The notes: generated by a model from the sequence alone, not told the origin. Positions 34,096 through 42,552 are shown, numbered from the stretch's first letter. The stretch: 64,000 nucleotides of DNA from CAZCVI01 sp964502145 (GCA_964502145.1 CAZCVI010000034.1:7336-71335); one strand, 5' to 3'. Numbers and translations: made by a program.

Positions 34096-35304
34096 ATGTA
34101 TAATATAATAGTCATGAATGTGGATGAGCTATGGTTAAAAGGAAAGAACCGACCGGTTTATTTTAAAGCCATCCGCCGTCATATCCGTGAACTTTTGAGA
34201 GCTTACCATCCAGAAAATTTCACTTGTTCTTCCGAGGAGCAGCGTATTGTGGCCCGGTCTGAAAGCCCTTTTTCTGAAGCGTGTATTGGCGCATTGTTAA
34301 ATGTACCCGGTATCCACTCCGTGGCCCCGGCCCGCCGGATTCCCGTTGCATATGACGCCATTATGCCCGCCGTGACCGCAGAATTAAACGCTCTGGGGAC
34401 GCTACCCGCTACATTTAAAGTTCATACCAAACGAAGTTTCAAGGGATTTCCCATGAATAGCATGGCCGTATCCGCCCAACTCGGTGGCCTCGTGTTGGCC
34501 GAGTTTCCCCAGCTCAAGGTCGATGTCAATTTCCCCCAGATGGTCATTGAAGTTCGTATCATGGAACATAATATCTATATATCCAGCCGTAAAATGAAAG
34601 CTATTGGTGGATTACCCGCTGGCACCAGCGGGCATGTGTTGTCGTTGCTTTCCGGTGGGTTTGACTCCCCGGTTGCCAGTTATTTGCTGGCCAAACGCGG
34701 CTGTCGTCTCTCCTTTGCTTTTTTTTATGCCTATCCCTTTGTAGGGGATGAAGTCAAGGATAAAATCATGAAATTAGTCTCCGTATTGGGGCAGTTTCAG
34801 CGGCACTGCAAGCTTTATATTATTCCTTTTGGCGAGATTCAAAACCTTATTTCCAAACAATGCAAGTTGGAGTACCGGACCGTTTTGTTTCGCAAGGCCA
34901 TGTTGGAGTGTGCTAATTTATTGGCCCAAAAGATACGCGCCGAAGCCCTGGTGACCGGTGATTCCCTCGGGCAGGTTTCCAGTCAGACCATCGGGAATAT
35001 CGCCGCCTTGGATTCTTTTTCCGCAAAACCCATATTCAGGCCCTTATTGGGGTTTAATAAAATCGAAATCATTGATCTTGCCAAAAAGATCGGCACCCAT
35101 GATATTTCCGTGATTCCCCATGATGATGCGTGCAGTCTTTTTGCCCCCAAACACCCCATCATCAGGCCGGATACCCGCTACCTGGAAGAATTTGACCGGG
35201 AATTGCCATTGGCACCGCACCTGGATAAATGTATCACCGATGCTGAAGTGTATAATGTCTCTCTGACCGGACAATTAACCCCCGTGGAAACGGATAAAAA
35301 GTAA
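34096..35304 (+). CDS. thiI: tRNA 4-thiouridine synthetase ThiI (no rhodanese domain)
   Basis: 402 residues: N-terminal ferredoxin-like and THUMP domains (KVHTKRSFKGFPMNSMAVSA), then a PP-loop ATP pyrophosphatase with LSLLSGGFDSPVASYLLAKR, TGDSLGQVSSQTIGNI and HDDACSLFAPKHPI. It adenylates U8 in tRNA and installs sulfur. The rhodanese domain of the E. coli enzyme is missing, as in many other bacteria, so sulfur is probably delivered by the desulfurase encoded just upstream. GGAGACATACC precedes the ATG. Confidence 0.95.
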   Translation: MYNIIVMNVDELWLKGKNRPVYFKAIRRHIRELLRAYHPENFTCSSEEQRIVARSESPFSEACIGALLNVPGIHSVAPARRIPVAYDAIMPAVTAELNALGTLPATFKVHTKRSFKGFPMNSMAVSAQLGGLVLAEFPQLKVDVNFPQMVIEVRIMEHNIYISSRKMKAIGGLPAGTSGHVLSLLSGGFDSPVASYLLAKRGCRLSFAFFYAYPFVGDEVKDKIMKLVSVLGQFQRHCKLYIIPFGEIQNLISKQCKLEYRTVLFRKAMLECANLLAQKIRAEALVTGDSLGQVSSQTIGNIAALDSFSAKPIFRPLLGFNKIEIIDLAKKIGTHDISVIPHDDACSLFAPKHPIIRPDTRYLEEFDRELPLAPHLDKCITDAEVYNVSLTGQLTPVETDKK

Positions 35305-35319
35305 TTGCACAAAAAAAAA

Positions 35320-35352
35320 GCCCGTCAGGTCTCACCCCTGACGGGCCTTTTA
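35320..35352 (+). terminator. Rho-independent terminator after thiI
   Basis: GCCCGTCAGG / CCTGACGGGC stem with a short loop, A-run before and T-run after, so it may work in both directions between thiI and the convergent cysE. Confidence 0.92.
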
Positions 35353-35519
35353 ATATTCTTAGTGGGCTGCAAGTATGATTGTCCTGTTATGAACACCTTC
35401 ATTATTGAATAATCTGGAGAGGATTGCAATACATCTGTGGTTGTGTTCTGGTACTAATAATAAAAATAAATATTACAACCAAAGGTGTACTTCTTTCCGC
35501 TCTGGTTGTATTGTGTGTT

Positions 35520-36527
35520 TTAAGATGGGGAGATAAATATTTTTTTGGCTTGCCGTTGCGTGACCTGGTTGCCTGCCGGCACATCCTCCGTGATCCAGAC
35601 ATTACCGCCAATCACCGAGCCTTTACCAATGGTCACCCGTCCCAGGATAGTAGCCCCCGAATAAATAATCACATCATCTTCGATGATCGGGTGTCTCGGT
35701 ATCCCTTTGATCAGGTTCCCCACCTCATCCAGCGGGAAACTTTTCGCACCCAAGGTTACACCCTGGTAGATGCGAACATGGCTGCCAATCACCGAGGTCG
35801 CGCCAATCACCGTGCCTGTGCCGTGATCAATGAAGAAGTGATCTTTGATTTCCGCGCCTGGGTGAATATCGATGCCTGTTTCCGAGTGGGCCAGTTCCGT
35901 GATCATGCGCGGCAGTAGCGGTACGCCCAGGCAGTGTAATTCATGGGCAATGCGATAACTCGTCAATGCTTTGATACTGGGATAGCAGAATATCACCTCG
36001 TTCAAACTATTGGCTGCCGGATCACCCAGAAAAGCCGCTTGTACATCCGTGGCCAATAATTCGCGGATGCGAGGAATAACCCCCAGAAAACGGCTGACGC
36101 TCTCTTTAGCCAGTAGATTGCAATCATGGCAATACGTGCCCGAAGCTTTAAAGCAGGTCACACAATACCCTCTTAAGAATTGATCCGTTAATAACCGGGC
36201 GATTTGATCCAATGCCGCACCCACATAAAAGGGCATGGTCTCCGGCGTGAGATCCGAATCCCCAAAATACCCCGGAAACAATACTGTCCGCAAGCGTTCG
36301 ACTACCTCTTTTAAAGCAGTGAGTGAGGGCATGGATACCGCGTGGGTATCGTGGAAATAGAGTTTATCATAGGATTTCGGGTCGCATAATTCGTTCACCA
36401 CGTTATTTAATGTTAATGTCGGATCAGGGATGAGGTCTGCGGTTATTCTATTGTTTTGCTGGCCCGTGCAGCCCGGTTTATCTTGACTATTTTCAATTTC
36501 TTGGTGTTCATGGTTGTCTGACATCAT
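35520..36527 (-). CDS. cysE: Serine O-acetyltransferase (long form)
   Basis: 335 residues. The C-terminal left-handed beta-helix of hexapeptide repeats has the SAT signature: ETGIDIHPGAEIKDHFFIDH, GTGTVIGATSVIGSHVRIYQ, GVTLGAKSF and GIPRHPIIEDDVIIYSGATI. It acetylates serine for cysteine synthesis. The N-terminal 170 residues are longer than in E. coli CysE and contain CVTCFKASGTYCHDC, four cysteines that could bind metal. GGAGGT precedes ATGATG. Next to the cysteine desulfurase and thiI genes, giving a local cysteine/sulfur theme. Confidence 0.93.
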   Translation of the reverse strand: MMSDNHEHQEIENSQDKPGCTGQQNNRITADLIPDPTLTLNNVVNELCDPKSYDKLYFHDTHAVSMPSLTALKEVVERLRTVLFPGYFGDSDLTPETMPFYVGAALDQIARLLTDQFLRGYCVTCFKASGTYCHDCNLLAKESVSRFLGVIPRIRELLATDVQAAFLGDPAANSLNEVIFCYPSIKALTSYRIAHELHCLGVPLLPRMITELAHSETGIDIHPGAEIKDHFFIDHGTGTVIGATSVIGSHVRIYQGVTLGAKSFPLDEVGNLIKGIPRHPIIEDDVIIYSGATILGRVTIGKGSVIGGNVWITEDVPAGNQVTQRQAKKIFISPS

Positions 36528-36592
36528 TGTTACCTCCTATAGGGTATTAATATCCTACAAATCCCATTAAATGTCAACCAGCTAAAGCCCCC

Positions 36593-36727
36593 TAAATCCA
36601 CCGCCAAGATTCAGGAAAGGCTGGACTATCTCGACATACTGGACATTCTGGACCAACTGGACTTCCAAAAACCTTTGAATTTTGTCCAGCTTGTCCAGTA
36701 AGTCCAGAGCGTCCAGATAGTCCAGGA
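36593..36727. repeat. Word-built inverted repeat, CTGGACA family (copy 1)
   Basis: Left arm CTGGACTATCTCGACATACT and GGACATTCTGGACC; right arm GTCCAGCTTGTCCAGTAAG and so on. It begins with AAATCCACCGCC, the same outer end as copy 1 of the GGGAAnTATG family, followed by AAGATTCAGG. It lies between the divergent cysE and TIR genes. Confidence 0.9.
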
Positions 36728-36816
36728 ACCATATTCCATGATTAAAAAGGGATGCTTTTTTTCCCATGATCGTGTATACTATAGCTTAACGAAATAATAC
36801 ATGCATGAGGCTTGGA

Positions 36817-37953
36817 ATGGCAACTGTTTTTATAAGTTATAGTCATTTGGATGAGGTATGGAAAGAACGGGTGCTCACCCACCTGAAAGTTCTCGAAAAA
36901 GAAGGTATTACCACCATCTGGCACGACCGCGACATTCCCATTGGCACCGATTGGTGGCCGCAGATTCAAACCCGGATACATGAGGCGCGGGTGGTGGTGA
37001 TGTTGATTACCGCCAACTTCTTAACCTCCGATTTTATCAAGGAAAAGGAAATGCCCCTGATCTGGCAACGGCGCAGAAATGGCGAGATCACGGTGATACC
37101 CGTGCTGGTGGAACCCTGCGCGTGGCAATCGGTCACATGGCTGGCGGAAATCCAATTGCTTCCCAAGGATGGGAAACCATTATCCTCCTTCCCCAAACAC
37201 AAAGCGGAAACCGAATTGGCCGCTATCACGCAACAAATTCACCACACGCTGATAGATAAAGAACCGATACCCGCTGACCATGTTGGCTCAAACCAGAGAA
37301 TGCCTCTTTCTTCCCCGCGGATTAAAAAACAGCGCCCGCCAAGGATATATGTTTTGCTGGCTGTGCTTGTTCTTTTAGTGGCCATTGGGTTTGTGTTGAA
37401 CCTTAAAAATAGTAATACTTCTTTTGAGTTTACGCTATATTTAAAGGATGGCGAAGGTAAGACCGTATTAAAGAAAGATCAGGCGCTGCTGCGGATGCTC
37501 TTGGATAACAACCCGGTAACCGGTTATACCGATGACAATGGTGCCGTGGATTTCAAAGGCATCCCGCCACAATTTAGGGGTCGTTCCGTTCCCGTGGAAT
37601 TGGAGGTCAAACGGTGGACCTTTGACAATGGTTTCATGTCCACCACCTGTTTGTTGGCAGGCAAGAGTCAGCCATTGGTTGTGCAGCGGGATGGCAGTCT
37701 GGCGAAACTGTCCGGGTTGGTGACCGATGCCGAAGGGCGGTTTATGGCTGATGCCAAAGTAGTGGTTAAAGGTGTGGCAACGAAGACCGATCAAAACGGG
37801 TGGTTTGTATTGGCGATACCACCGGATAAGCAGGAAGAAAAAGTGCTGGTGACCATTCAAAGGTCGGGTTATGTCATTAAGATTGAATATGCGTACCCTG
37901 GGAACAAGACCAACCTGGTGTTTATTTTAGAAAAGGAAAAGGAACAGAAATGA
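36817..37953 (+). CDS. TIR-domain membrane protein
   Basis: 378 residues from the ATG at 36817 (GAGG 6 bp upstream; the ATG at 36805 has no ribosome site). Residues 1-145 form a TIR domain (ATVFISYSHLDEVWKERVL, IWHDRDIPIGTDWW, VVVMLITANFLTSDFI). One membrane helix is at about 177-195 (YVLLAVLVLLVAIGFVL). The rest, probably outside the cytoplasm, contains two beta-sandwich domains resembling carboxypeptidase regulatory domains (SGLVTDAEGRFMADAKVVV). The TIR part closely resembles that of the protein at 51853-55305. It overlaps the next gene by ATGA, so it is coupled with a secreted TPR protein. Inference: transmembrane signalling with a cytosolic TIR, NADase or scaffold. Confidence 0.88.
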   Translation: MATVFISYSHLDEVWKERVLTHLKVLEKEGITTIWHDRDIPIGTDWWPQIQTRIHEARVVVMLITANFLTSDFIKEKEMPLIWQRRRNGEITVIPVLVEPCAWQSVTWLAEIQLLPKDGKPLSSFPKHKAETELAAITQQIHHTLIDKEPIPADHVGSNQRMPLSSPRIKKQRPPRIYVLLAVLVLLVAIGFVLNLKNSNTSFEFTLYLKDGEGKTVLKKDQALLRMLLDNNPVTGYTDDNGAVDFKGIPPQFRGRSVPVELEVKRWTFDNGFMSTTCLLAGKSQPLVVQRDGSLAKLSGLVTDAEGRFMADAKVVVKGVATKTDQNGWFVLAIPPDKQEEKVLVTIQRSGYVIKIEYAYPGNKTNLVFILEKEKEQK

Positions 37954-39635
37954 AAAGGATGCTTTTGACCGCTTTATTGGTTTTATGTATGGTGTTATGG
38001 GTGGAGGGTGCTGTTTTAAGGGGAAGGATTGTGTTATTGAATAGTGGGGGAAAAGCTGTAGCCAATGTCCAGGTGACTGCTTTTGATGCGAACCCGGCAG
38101 TTAGCACCAGTTCCGGGTTATTCCAGTTGGATTTTGCGGATAAGAAGAAGCCCGGAGATGTGGTAGCGATCATCGTGCAAAAAAAGGGGTTTGAAGTCAT
38201 TAATAAAAAAGAGTTGGAGCACGTGGTGCTGCGGCAGAACCCGGATGAATTATTGGAAATTGTTTTGTGCCCTGAAGGAACATGGGAGAAAAACGCGCAG
38301 GTGTATTACTGGATTGCGGCAAAATTAATCACCGATCAATTCGATAAACGATTGAAAAAAATAGAAGCAGAGGTTATTGAGGGCAAAGATGCTGAAATCT
38401 TTCGTTTGAGAGCAGAACTGGATGTGGCATTGGCGCAGGCGAAAAAATTGGCGGAAAATTTTGCCCAAGTGAACTTGGATGAAGCATCGGATTTATATAA
38501 AAAGGCGTTTGAGTTTTATAAAAGCGGAGATATTAAGCAAGCATTAAAAGTATTGGACAAAGAGAAATTAGATGCGGAGTTAAAAAAGTTAAAAGAAAAA
38601 GGCACGCAATTGGCAAAGGATTATATCTTGGGTGCGCGTCTTTTAATAATCACAGCCAATTTCCCAGAAGCGGAATCCTATTATGATCAAGCATTGGAAG
38701 CAGACGCGGAGAACGTGGATAACTATCTTGAGTTTACTGCATATCTGTGGAAACAAAAAAACTTTCGAAAGGGTGCAGCCATTTGCCAAAAAGCTCTGGC
38801 CATAAAAATGGATGAATGGTCAAAAGCAGCGTTCCTCAACAACCTGGGGCTATTATATTCCGATACCACGCGCTTGACCGAAGCGGAGAAGGTCTACGCC
38901 GAAGCGTNNNNNNNNNNNNNNNNNNNNNNNNNNNNNNNNNNNNNNNNNNNNNNNNNNNNNNNNNNNNNNNNNNNNNNNNNNNNNNNNNNNNNNNNNNNNN
39001 NNNNNNNCACCAATCCCGACGCGTATTTACCCGACGTGGCCATGACCCTCAACAACCTGGGGACTTTATATTCCGATACCACGCGCTTGACCGAAGCGGA
39101 GAAGGTCTACGCCGAAGCGTTGGGGATTTATCGCAAACTGGCGGCCACCAATCCCGACGCGTATTTACCCGACGTGGCCATGACCCTCAACAACCTGGGG
39201 GTTTTATATAAGAACACTACGCGCTTGACCGAAGCGGAGAAGGTCTACGCCGATGCGTTGGGGATTTATCGCAAACTGGCGGCCACCAATCCCGACGCGT
39301 ATTTACCATATGTTGCTATCACCCACAACAACCTAGGCATCCTGAATATCAATTTACAGAAATACCCTGACGCGTTGTCCCAATTCCAGGAAACTTTAAA
39401 GATACATGAAACATTCGTAGCAAAAAATCCGCAGGCATTTGAACTGGTCCTGTGTAATACCATCTTAGTAATGACTTTTCTTTATACAGAAGCTCCCGAA
39501 GCCTGTGCGGAAATTAAAGACGAAATCCCCTCTCGCTTGGAGCGTGCCATCACCATCTTAAAAAAATACGCCGATATTCCCCAGGCGCAAAAATATCTTA
39601 GAGATGCAGAACGATTCAAAGAACAGATAAAGTAA
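37950..39635 (+). CDS. Secreted TPR protein (interrupted by assembly gap)
   Basis: 561 codons as assembled, with a signal peptide (residues 1-20, ending WVEGA). Residues 21-110 form a carboxypeptidase-regulatory-like beta domain (GRIVLLNSGGKAVANVQVTA). A helical segment and then TPRs of 46 residues follow, unit LGIYRKLAATNPDAYLPDVA then MTLNNLGTLYSDTTRLTEAE. The repeats are nearly identical in DNA (138 bp) and contain a run of 100 N, so the true length is unknown. Start codon overlaps the TIR gene stop (ATGA), implying coupled synthesis of a cytosolic TIR/membrane protein with an extracytoplasmic TPR partner. Confidence 0.85.
   Translation: MKRMLLTALLVLCMVLWVEGAVLRGRIVLLNSGGKAVANVQVTAFDANPAVSTSSGLFQLDFADKKKPGDVVAIIVQKKGFEVINKKELEHVVLRQNPDELLEIVLCPEGTWEKNAQVYYWIAAKLITDQFDKRLKKIEAEVIEGKDAEIFRLRAELDVALAQAKKLAENFAQVNLDEASDLYKKAFEFYKSGDIKQALKVLDKEKLDAELKKLKEKGTQLAKDYILGARLLIITANFPEAESYYDQALEADAENVDNYLEFTAYLWKQKNFRKGAAICQKALAIKMDEWSKAAFLNNLGLLYSDTTRLTEAEKVYAEAXXXXXXXXXXXXXXXXXXXXXXXXXXXXXXXXXXTNPDAYLPDVAMTLNNLGTLYSDTTRLTEAEKVYAEALGIYRKLAATNPDAYLPDVAMTLNNLGVLYKNTTRLTEAEKVYADALGIYRKLAATNPDAYLPYVAITHNNLGILNINLQKYPDALSQFQETLKIHETFVAKNPQAFELVLCNTILVMTFLYTEAPEACAEIKDEIPSRLERAITILKKYADIPQAQKYLRDAERFKEQIK
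38840..39300 (+). repeat. 138-bp near-identical tandem repeats around the gap
   Basis: Copies share long blocks such as CGCTTGACCGAAGCGGAGAA and CCAATCCCGACGCGTATTTA. At least three copies are visible around the unresolved bases. Repeat collapse in assembly is the simplest reason for the gap. Confidence 0.9.
38908..39007. other. Assembly gap (100 N)
   Basis: Exactly 100 unresolved bases, a conventional placeholder length, inside the TPR repeats. The reading frame across it is not reliable. Confidence 1.
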
Positions 39636-39703
39636 GGCTATCTTCTTCGCGTTTCGTGATAATAGCCGGAAAAAGGGAAGAGATGGTATCTGAACCGTGA
39701 TGC

Positions 39704-39792
39704 GTGGGATTAACGGATGACCAGGATTTCAAAATAAAACATGGTGCCTATAACCGCAATGGCGTTTTAATTCTGGTCATCCTTTAATCCTG
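39704..39792. repeat. Word-built inverted repeat, GGATGACCAGGATT family
   Basis: Left arm GGGATTAACGGATGACCAGG then ATTTCAAAA; right arm TTTTAATTCTGGTCATCCTT then TAATCCT. It lies after the TPR gene, in the 270-bp space before the nucleotidyltransferase gene. Confidence 0.85.
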
Positions 39793-39860
39793 TGCAAAAT
39801 CGTGGACAGGCGAATTTATCCCTTGCCCAGCACGGACCTGTCGGTTTTTTTTTAAAACAA

Positions 39861-39889
39861 TTGACAAATGATGGGGAAAATATTATATT
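39861..39889 (+). promoter_or_regulatory. Sigma70-type promoter of the second MNT gene
   Basis: TTGACA (39861-39866), 17-bp spacer, TATATT (39884-39889), about 18 bp before the ATG. The leader would be only some 10 nt, with no ribosome site. Confidence 0.75.
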
Positions 39890-39906
39890 ATCATTGAGTA
39901 TAAAAA

Positions 39907-40233
39907 ATGAATAAAACGGACATCAATAAATCGCTTGCCGAGCTGAAAGAATTAATGGGGCAACGTTTCGGCTTTGAAATGGAGCTTTATCTTTTCGGTT
40001 CCGTGGCGCGGAACGATTATGGCCCAGAATCGGATATTGACGTGCTGGTACTTCTTCCTGGCGAAGTGGATACTCTCCTGAAAACGGAAGTCATTGACTT
40101 GGCCTATGATATTGGACTCAAAAACGATGTGGTGTTTAATATGATCACCCGTTCAAAAAAAATCTGGGAATCCGACATGGCCGCAGTCACACCTTTTCAT
40201 GAAAACCTGACCAGGGAAGCATTGCGAATATGA
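39907..40233 (+). CDS. MNT-type nucleotidyltransferase
   Basis: 108 residues with the nucleotidyltransferase signature LFGSVARNDYGPESDIDVLV (G-S then D-x-D) and a conserved downstream Asp region (IGLKNDVVFNMITRSKK). As in MntA/HepT pairs it would modify a HEPN ribonuclease. However, the following frame, starting in the ATGA overlap at 40230, stops after seven codons (MSWNENC), so the partner toxin is missing. It is distinct in sequence from the MNT protein at 4522-4860. Confidence 0.85.
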   Translation: MNKTDINKSLAELKELMGQRFGFEMELYLFGSVARNDYGPESDIDVLVLLPGEVDTLLKTEVIDLAYDIGLKNDVVFNMITRSKKIWESDMAAVTPFHENLTREALRI

Positions 40234-40268
40234 GCTGGAATGAGAATTGCTGAAATTTCACGGAAGGG

Positions 40269-40297
40269 TTGACAAAAAACAGAAACTGAATTATATA
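40269..40297 (+). promoter_or_regulatory. Sigma70-type promoter of the RHH antitoxin gene
   Basis: TTGACA (40269-40274), 17-bp spacer, TATATA (40292-40297), followed by CAGGAG and the ATG at 40314. Confidence 0.8.
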
Positions 40298-40313
40298 TAA
40301 CTCAGGAGAAATA

Positions 40314-40532
40314 ATGAGTACAGCCCTTTCCGTTCGCGTTGAAGATGATGTCTATAAAAGCTTGGACATGTTTGCCCAAAAGTCAAAAATCCAAAAAAAC
40401 GATATCATCAATAATGCTCTACGTCAATATCTCCATCTGCAAGAAGTAAGAAACATCAGGCAAGACCTAAACCCTTTTGCTGAAGCCCAGGGCTTTCATA
40501 ATGAAGACGATCTGCTGAATTCAATTTCATGA
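40314..40532 (+). CDS. Ribbon-helix-helix antitoxin
   Basis: 72 residues. The N-terminus (TALSVRVEDDVYKSLDMFAQ, then KSKIQKNDIINNALRQYL) is a classic RHH/CopG DNA-binding fold, and the short tail would bind a toxin. Consensus promoter and CAGGAG site. The stop overlaps the start of a PIN-like frame that breaks off after 25 codons, so this is an antitoxin that outlived its toxin. Confidence 0.85.
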   Translation: MSTALSVRVEDDVYKSLDMFAQKSKIQKNDIINNALRQYLHLQEVRNIRQDLNPFAEAQGFHNEDDLLNSIS

Positions 40533-40606
40533 TGATAATCTTCGATACCAATAAAATAGGGGCGGCATTGGGGACAGGCGGATTTATTTCTGTCCCGCCA
40601 ACTTAA
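40529..40606 (+). pseudogene. Truncated PIN toxin remnant
   Basis: The ATG overlaps the antitoxin stop (ATGA) and the frame begins MMIIFDTNKIGAALGTG, which resembles the first strand of VapC proteins with the catalytic Asp (FDTN). It ends at 40606 after 25 residues, in sequence of a different character that leads into the CACGAAGGA inverted repeat. The rest of the toxin is not found. Confidence 0.6.
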
Positions 40607-40618
40607 AAAAAAGATATT

Positions 40619-40742
40619 TAACCACGAAGGACACGAAGAACACGAAGGTTTTGTTTTTTTTTAATATCCGTTTTTTTCTTCTTTTTCTTCTTCGTGTCCT
40701 TCGTGTCCTTCGTGGTTAAATAGATTTGGCGGTGAATCCAGG
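40619..40742. repeat. Word-built inverted repeat, CACGAAGGA family
   Basis: Left arm AACCACGAAGGACACGAAG and AACACGAAGG; right arm CCTTCGTGTCCTTCGTGGTT. Its right end is followed by TTTGGCGGTGAATCCAGG, the same flank seen beside GGGAAnTATG copy 1 although the words of the arms differ. Confidence 0.92.
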
Positions 40743-40776
40743 CATCATTCCATTCTTTCTTTATTTATCCCTGATA

Positions 40777-40785
40777 TGGTATAAT
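40777..40785 (+). promoter_or_regulatory. Extended -10 promoter of the second AAA/PD-(D/E)XK gene
   Basis: TGGTATAAT (extended -10, TGnTATAAT) with no clear -35 box, 18 bp before the ATG at 40804. AGGTGA is the ribosome site. Confidence 0.6.
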
Positions 40786-40803
40786 AGAAACAGGTGAATG
40801 AAG

Positions 40804-42552
40804 ATGAAGAAAAAAAAATTGCCCATTGGCATCGAGGATTTTTTAGATATGATGACTGGGAATTACTACTACGTGGATAAAACCCTGTTTATCAAGGAAA
40901 TTATTGATAGCGATGATAAGGTGTTGCTGATCCCCCGCCCCCGTCGCTTCGGGAAAACCCTTAACCTCTCCATGCTCAGGTATTTTTATGACTGTTGTCC
41001 GGCCATCGGAACCCCCCAACCCGCCAGACCAACAACAGAAAGCGCGGTTCAGAATATCTATAAAGAGTTATTCACCGGACTGGCTATTATGGAGACCGAT
41101 CAAGAATACCTCGATAAAATGGGGCAATACCCGGTTATTTTTCTCTCCTTCAAAAACATCAAGGATAACAACTGGAAATTGTGTTATGAAAGTATCAAGT
41201 CGCTTATCCAAAGAGAATATGCAAGGCATTACTACTTGGCCGATAGTCCAAAACTGATGCCCCATGAACGGGAGTTTTACCGCCAGATCGCAACAAAAAA
41301 GGGAAATCAAAGCGACTTTGCCAACAGTTTGGAAAACTTACTCATATCCTTAAACCGGTTTTATGGAAAGCGGGTCGTTATCTTGATCGATGAATACGAC
41401 GCCCCCATCCATGCTGGCTTTAACAACGACTATTATGACGAGATTATCAATTTCACCCGTATCTTTCTAGGCGGGGGCTTAAAAGATACCGGTCCATATC
41501 TGGAAAAAGGTGTGATTACCGGTATCATGCGTATCGCCAGGGAATCCATTTTTTCAGACCTCAATAACCTCGGCGTATACACGTTGTTATCCGAGGATTT
41601 TCGTGGCTTTTTTGGCTTCACGGATACGGAAGTCAAAACCATGTTGGAGGATTTCCAGGTGGCACACCTGTTTGAATCGGTGCGGTGGTGGTATAATGGG
41701 TACCTCTTTGGGGACCATATCACCTATAATCCCTGGTCGATTCTTAATTTCCTGCGTGACCGACGTAAAGAATTAAAACCCTACTGGATCAATACCTCGG
41801 ACAACAAGATCGTGGATTTTCTCCTATCCAAGGGCGGCACGGAACTCAGGGAAGAATTGGAACAACTGGTGAGTGGTGAATCCATAGAAAAAGCCATTGA
41901 AGAACATATTGTTCTTAAAGATATCTCCACGGATGAGGATTCATTATGGAGTTTCCTATTAATGGGAGGTTACCTGAAGCAAACCACCCCAAGAAGGGAT
42001 ACCGGCTCAGGTCGAGTTTTCTATACGCTGTCCATTCCCAATGAAGAGGTCAAGTTTACGTATGCCCGGATTATCCGCAGCTATTTCGCCACTAAGATCG
42101 AAAACAAAAAATTAGAGGTTTTGCTCAAGGCACTGATTGCAGGAGATATTCATCTGTTCGAGAAAATGTTGCAAGCCATTGTGCTGGCCGTATTCAGTTT
42201 CCATGATTTCGGAAATGAACCGGAGAAAGTCTATCATGCCCTGGTAGCGGGTTTATTAATCTGGATTTCCAATACCCATGAAGTCAAATCCAACCGCGAA
42301 TCCGGCTATGGCAGATATGATATTATGATTTTTCCCAAAGACCTATCCCAAATTGGCTATGTCATCGAATTCAAATCCGTGGACGCAGATAGCAACGAAA
42401 CCATGGAAGCCGCCCAAAAAGCCGCCCTGGCCCAAATCGAGGCCAAACAATACGAAACAGAACTGCGCACCCGTGGCATCACCCACATCAAAAAGCTAGC
42501 CATCGCCTTTTTAGGCAAAAAGGTTTCAGTAAAAGAGGCAGGCAAAAAATAG
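40804..42552 (+). CDS. AAA-ATPase-like protein with PD-(D/E)XK domain (second copy)
   Basis: 582 residues from the ATG at 40804, which has AGGTGA 6 bp upstream and matches the start of its paralogue. P-loop variant IPRPRRFGKTLNLSM, Walker B VILIDEYDAPI, C-terminal nuclease-like core GYGRYDIMIFPKD then GYVIEFKSV. It is similar along its whole length to the protein at 13323-15062, including identical blocks near the nuclease domain. Role unknown. The presence of two loci, each at the edge of an immunity-like island and beside a word-built hairpin, hints at mobility. Confidence 0.9.
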   Translation: MKKKKLPIGIEDFLDMMTGNYYYVDKTLFIKEIIDSDDKVLLIPRPRRFGKTLNLSMLRYFYDCCPAIGTPQPARPTTESAVQNIYKELFTGLAIMETDQEYLDKMGQYPVIFLSFKNIKDNNWKLCYESIKSLIQREYARHYYLADSPKLMPHEREFYRQIATKKGNQSDFANSLENLLISLNRFYGKRVVILIDEYDAPIHAGFNNDYYDEIINFTRIFLGGGLKDTGPYLEKGVITGIMRIARESIFSDLNNLGVYTLLSEDFRGFFGFTDTEVKTMLEDFQVAHLFESVRWWYNGYLFGDHITYNPWSILNFLRDRRKELKPYWINTSDNKIVDFLLSKGGTELREELEQLVSGESIEKAIEEHIVLKDISTDEDSLWSFLLMGGYLKQTTPRRDTGSGRVFYTLSIPNEEVKFTYARIIRSYFATKIENKKLEVLLKALIAGDIHLFEKMLQAIVLAVFSFHDFGNEPEKVYHALVAGLLIWISNTHEVKSNRESGYGRYDIMIFPKDLSQIGYVIEFKSVDADSNETMEAAQKAALAQIEAKQYETELRTRGITHIKKLAIAFLGKKVSVKEAGKK

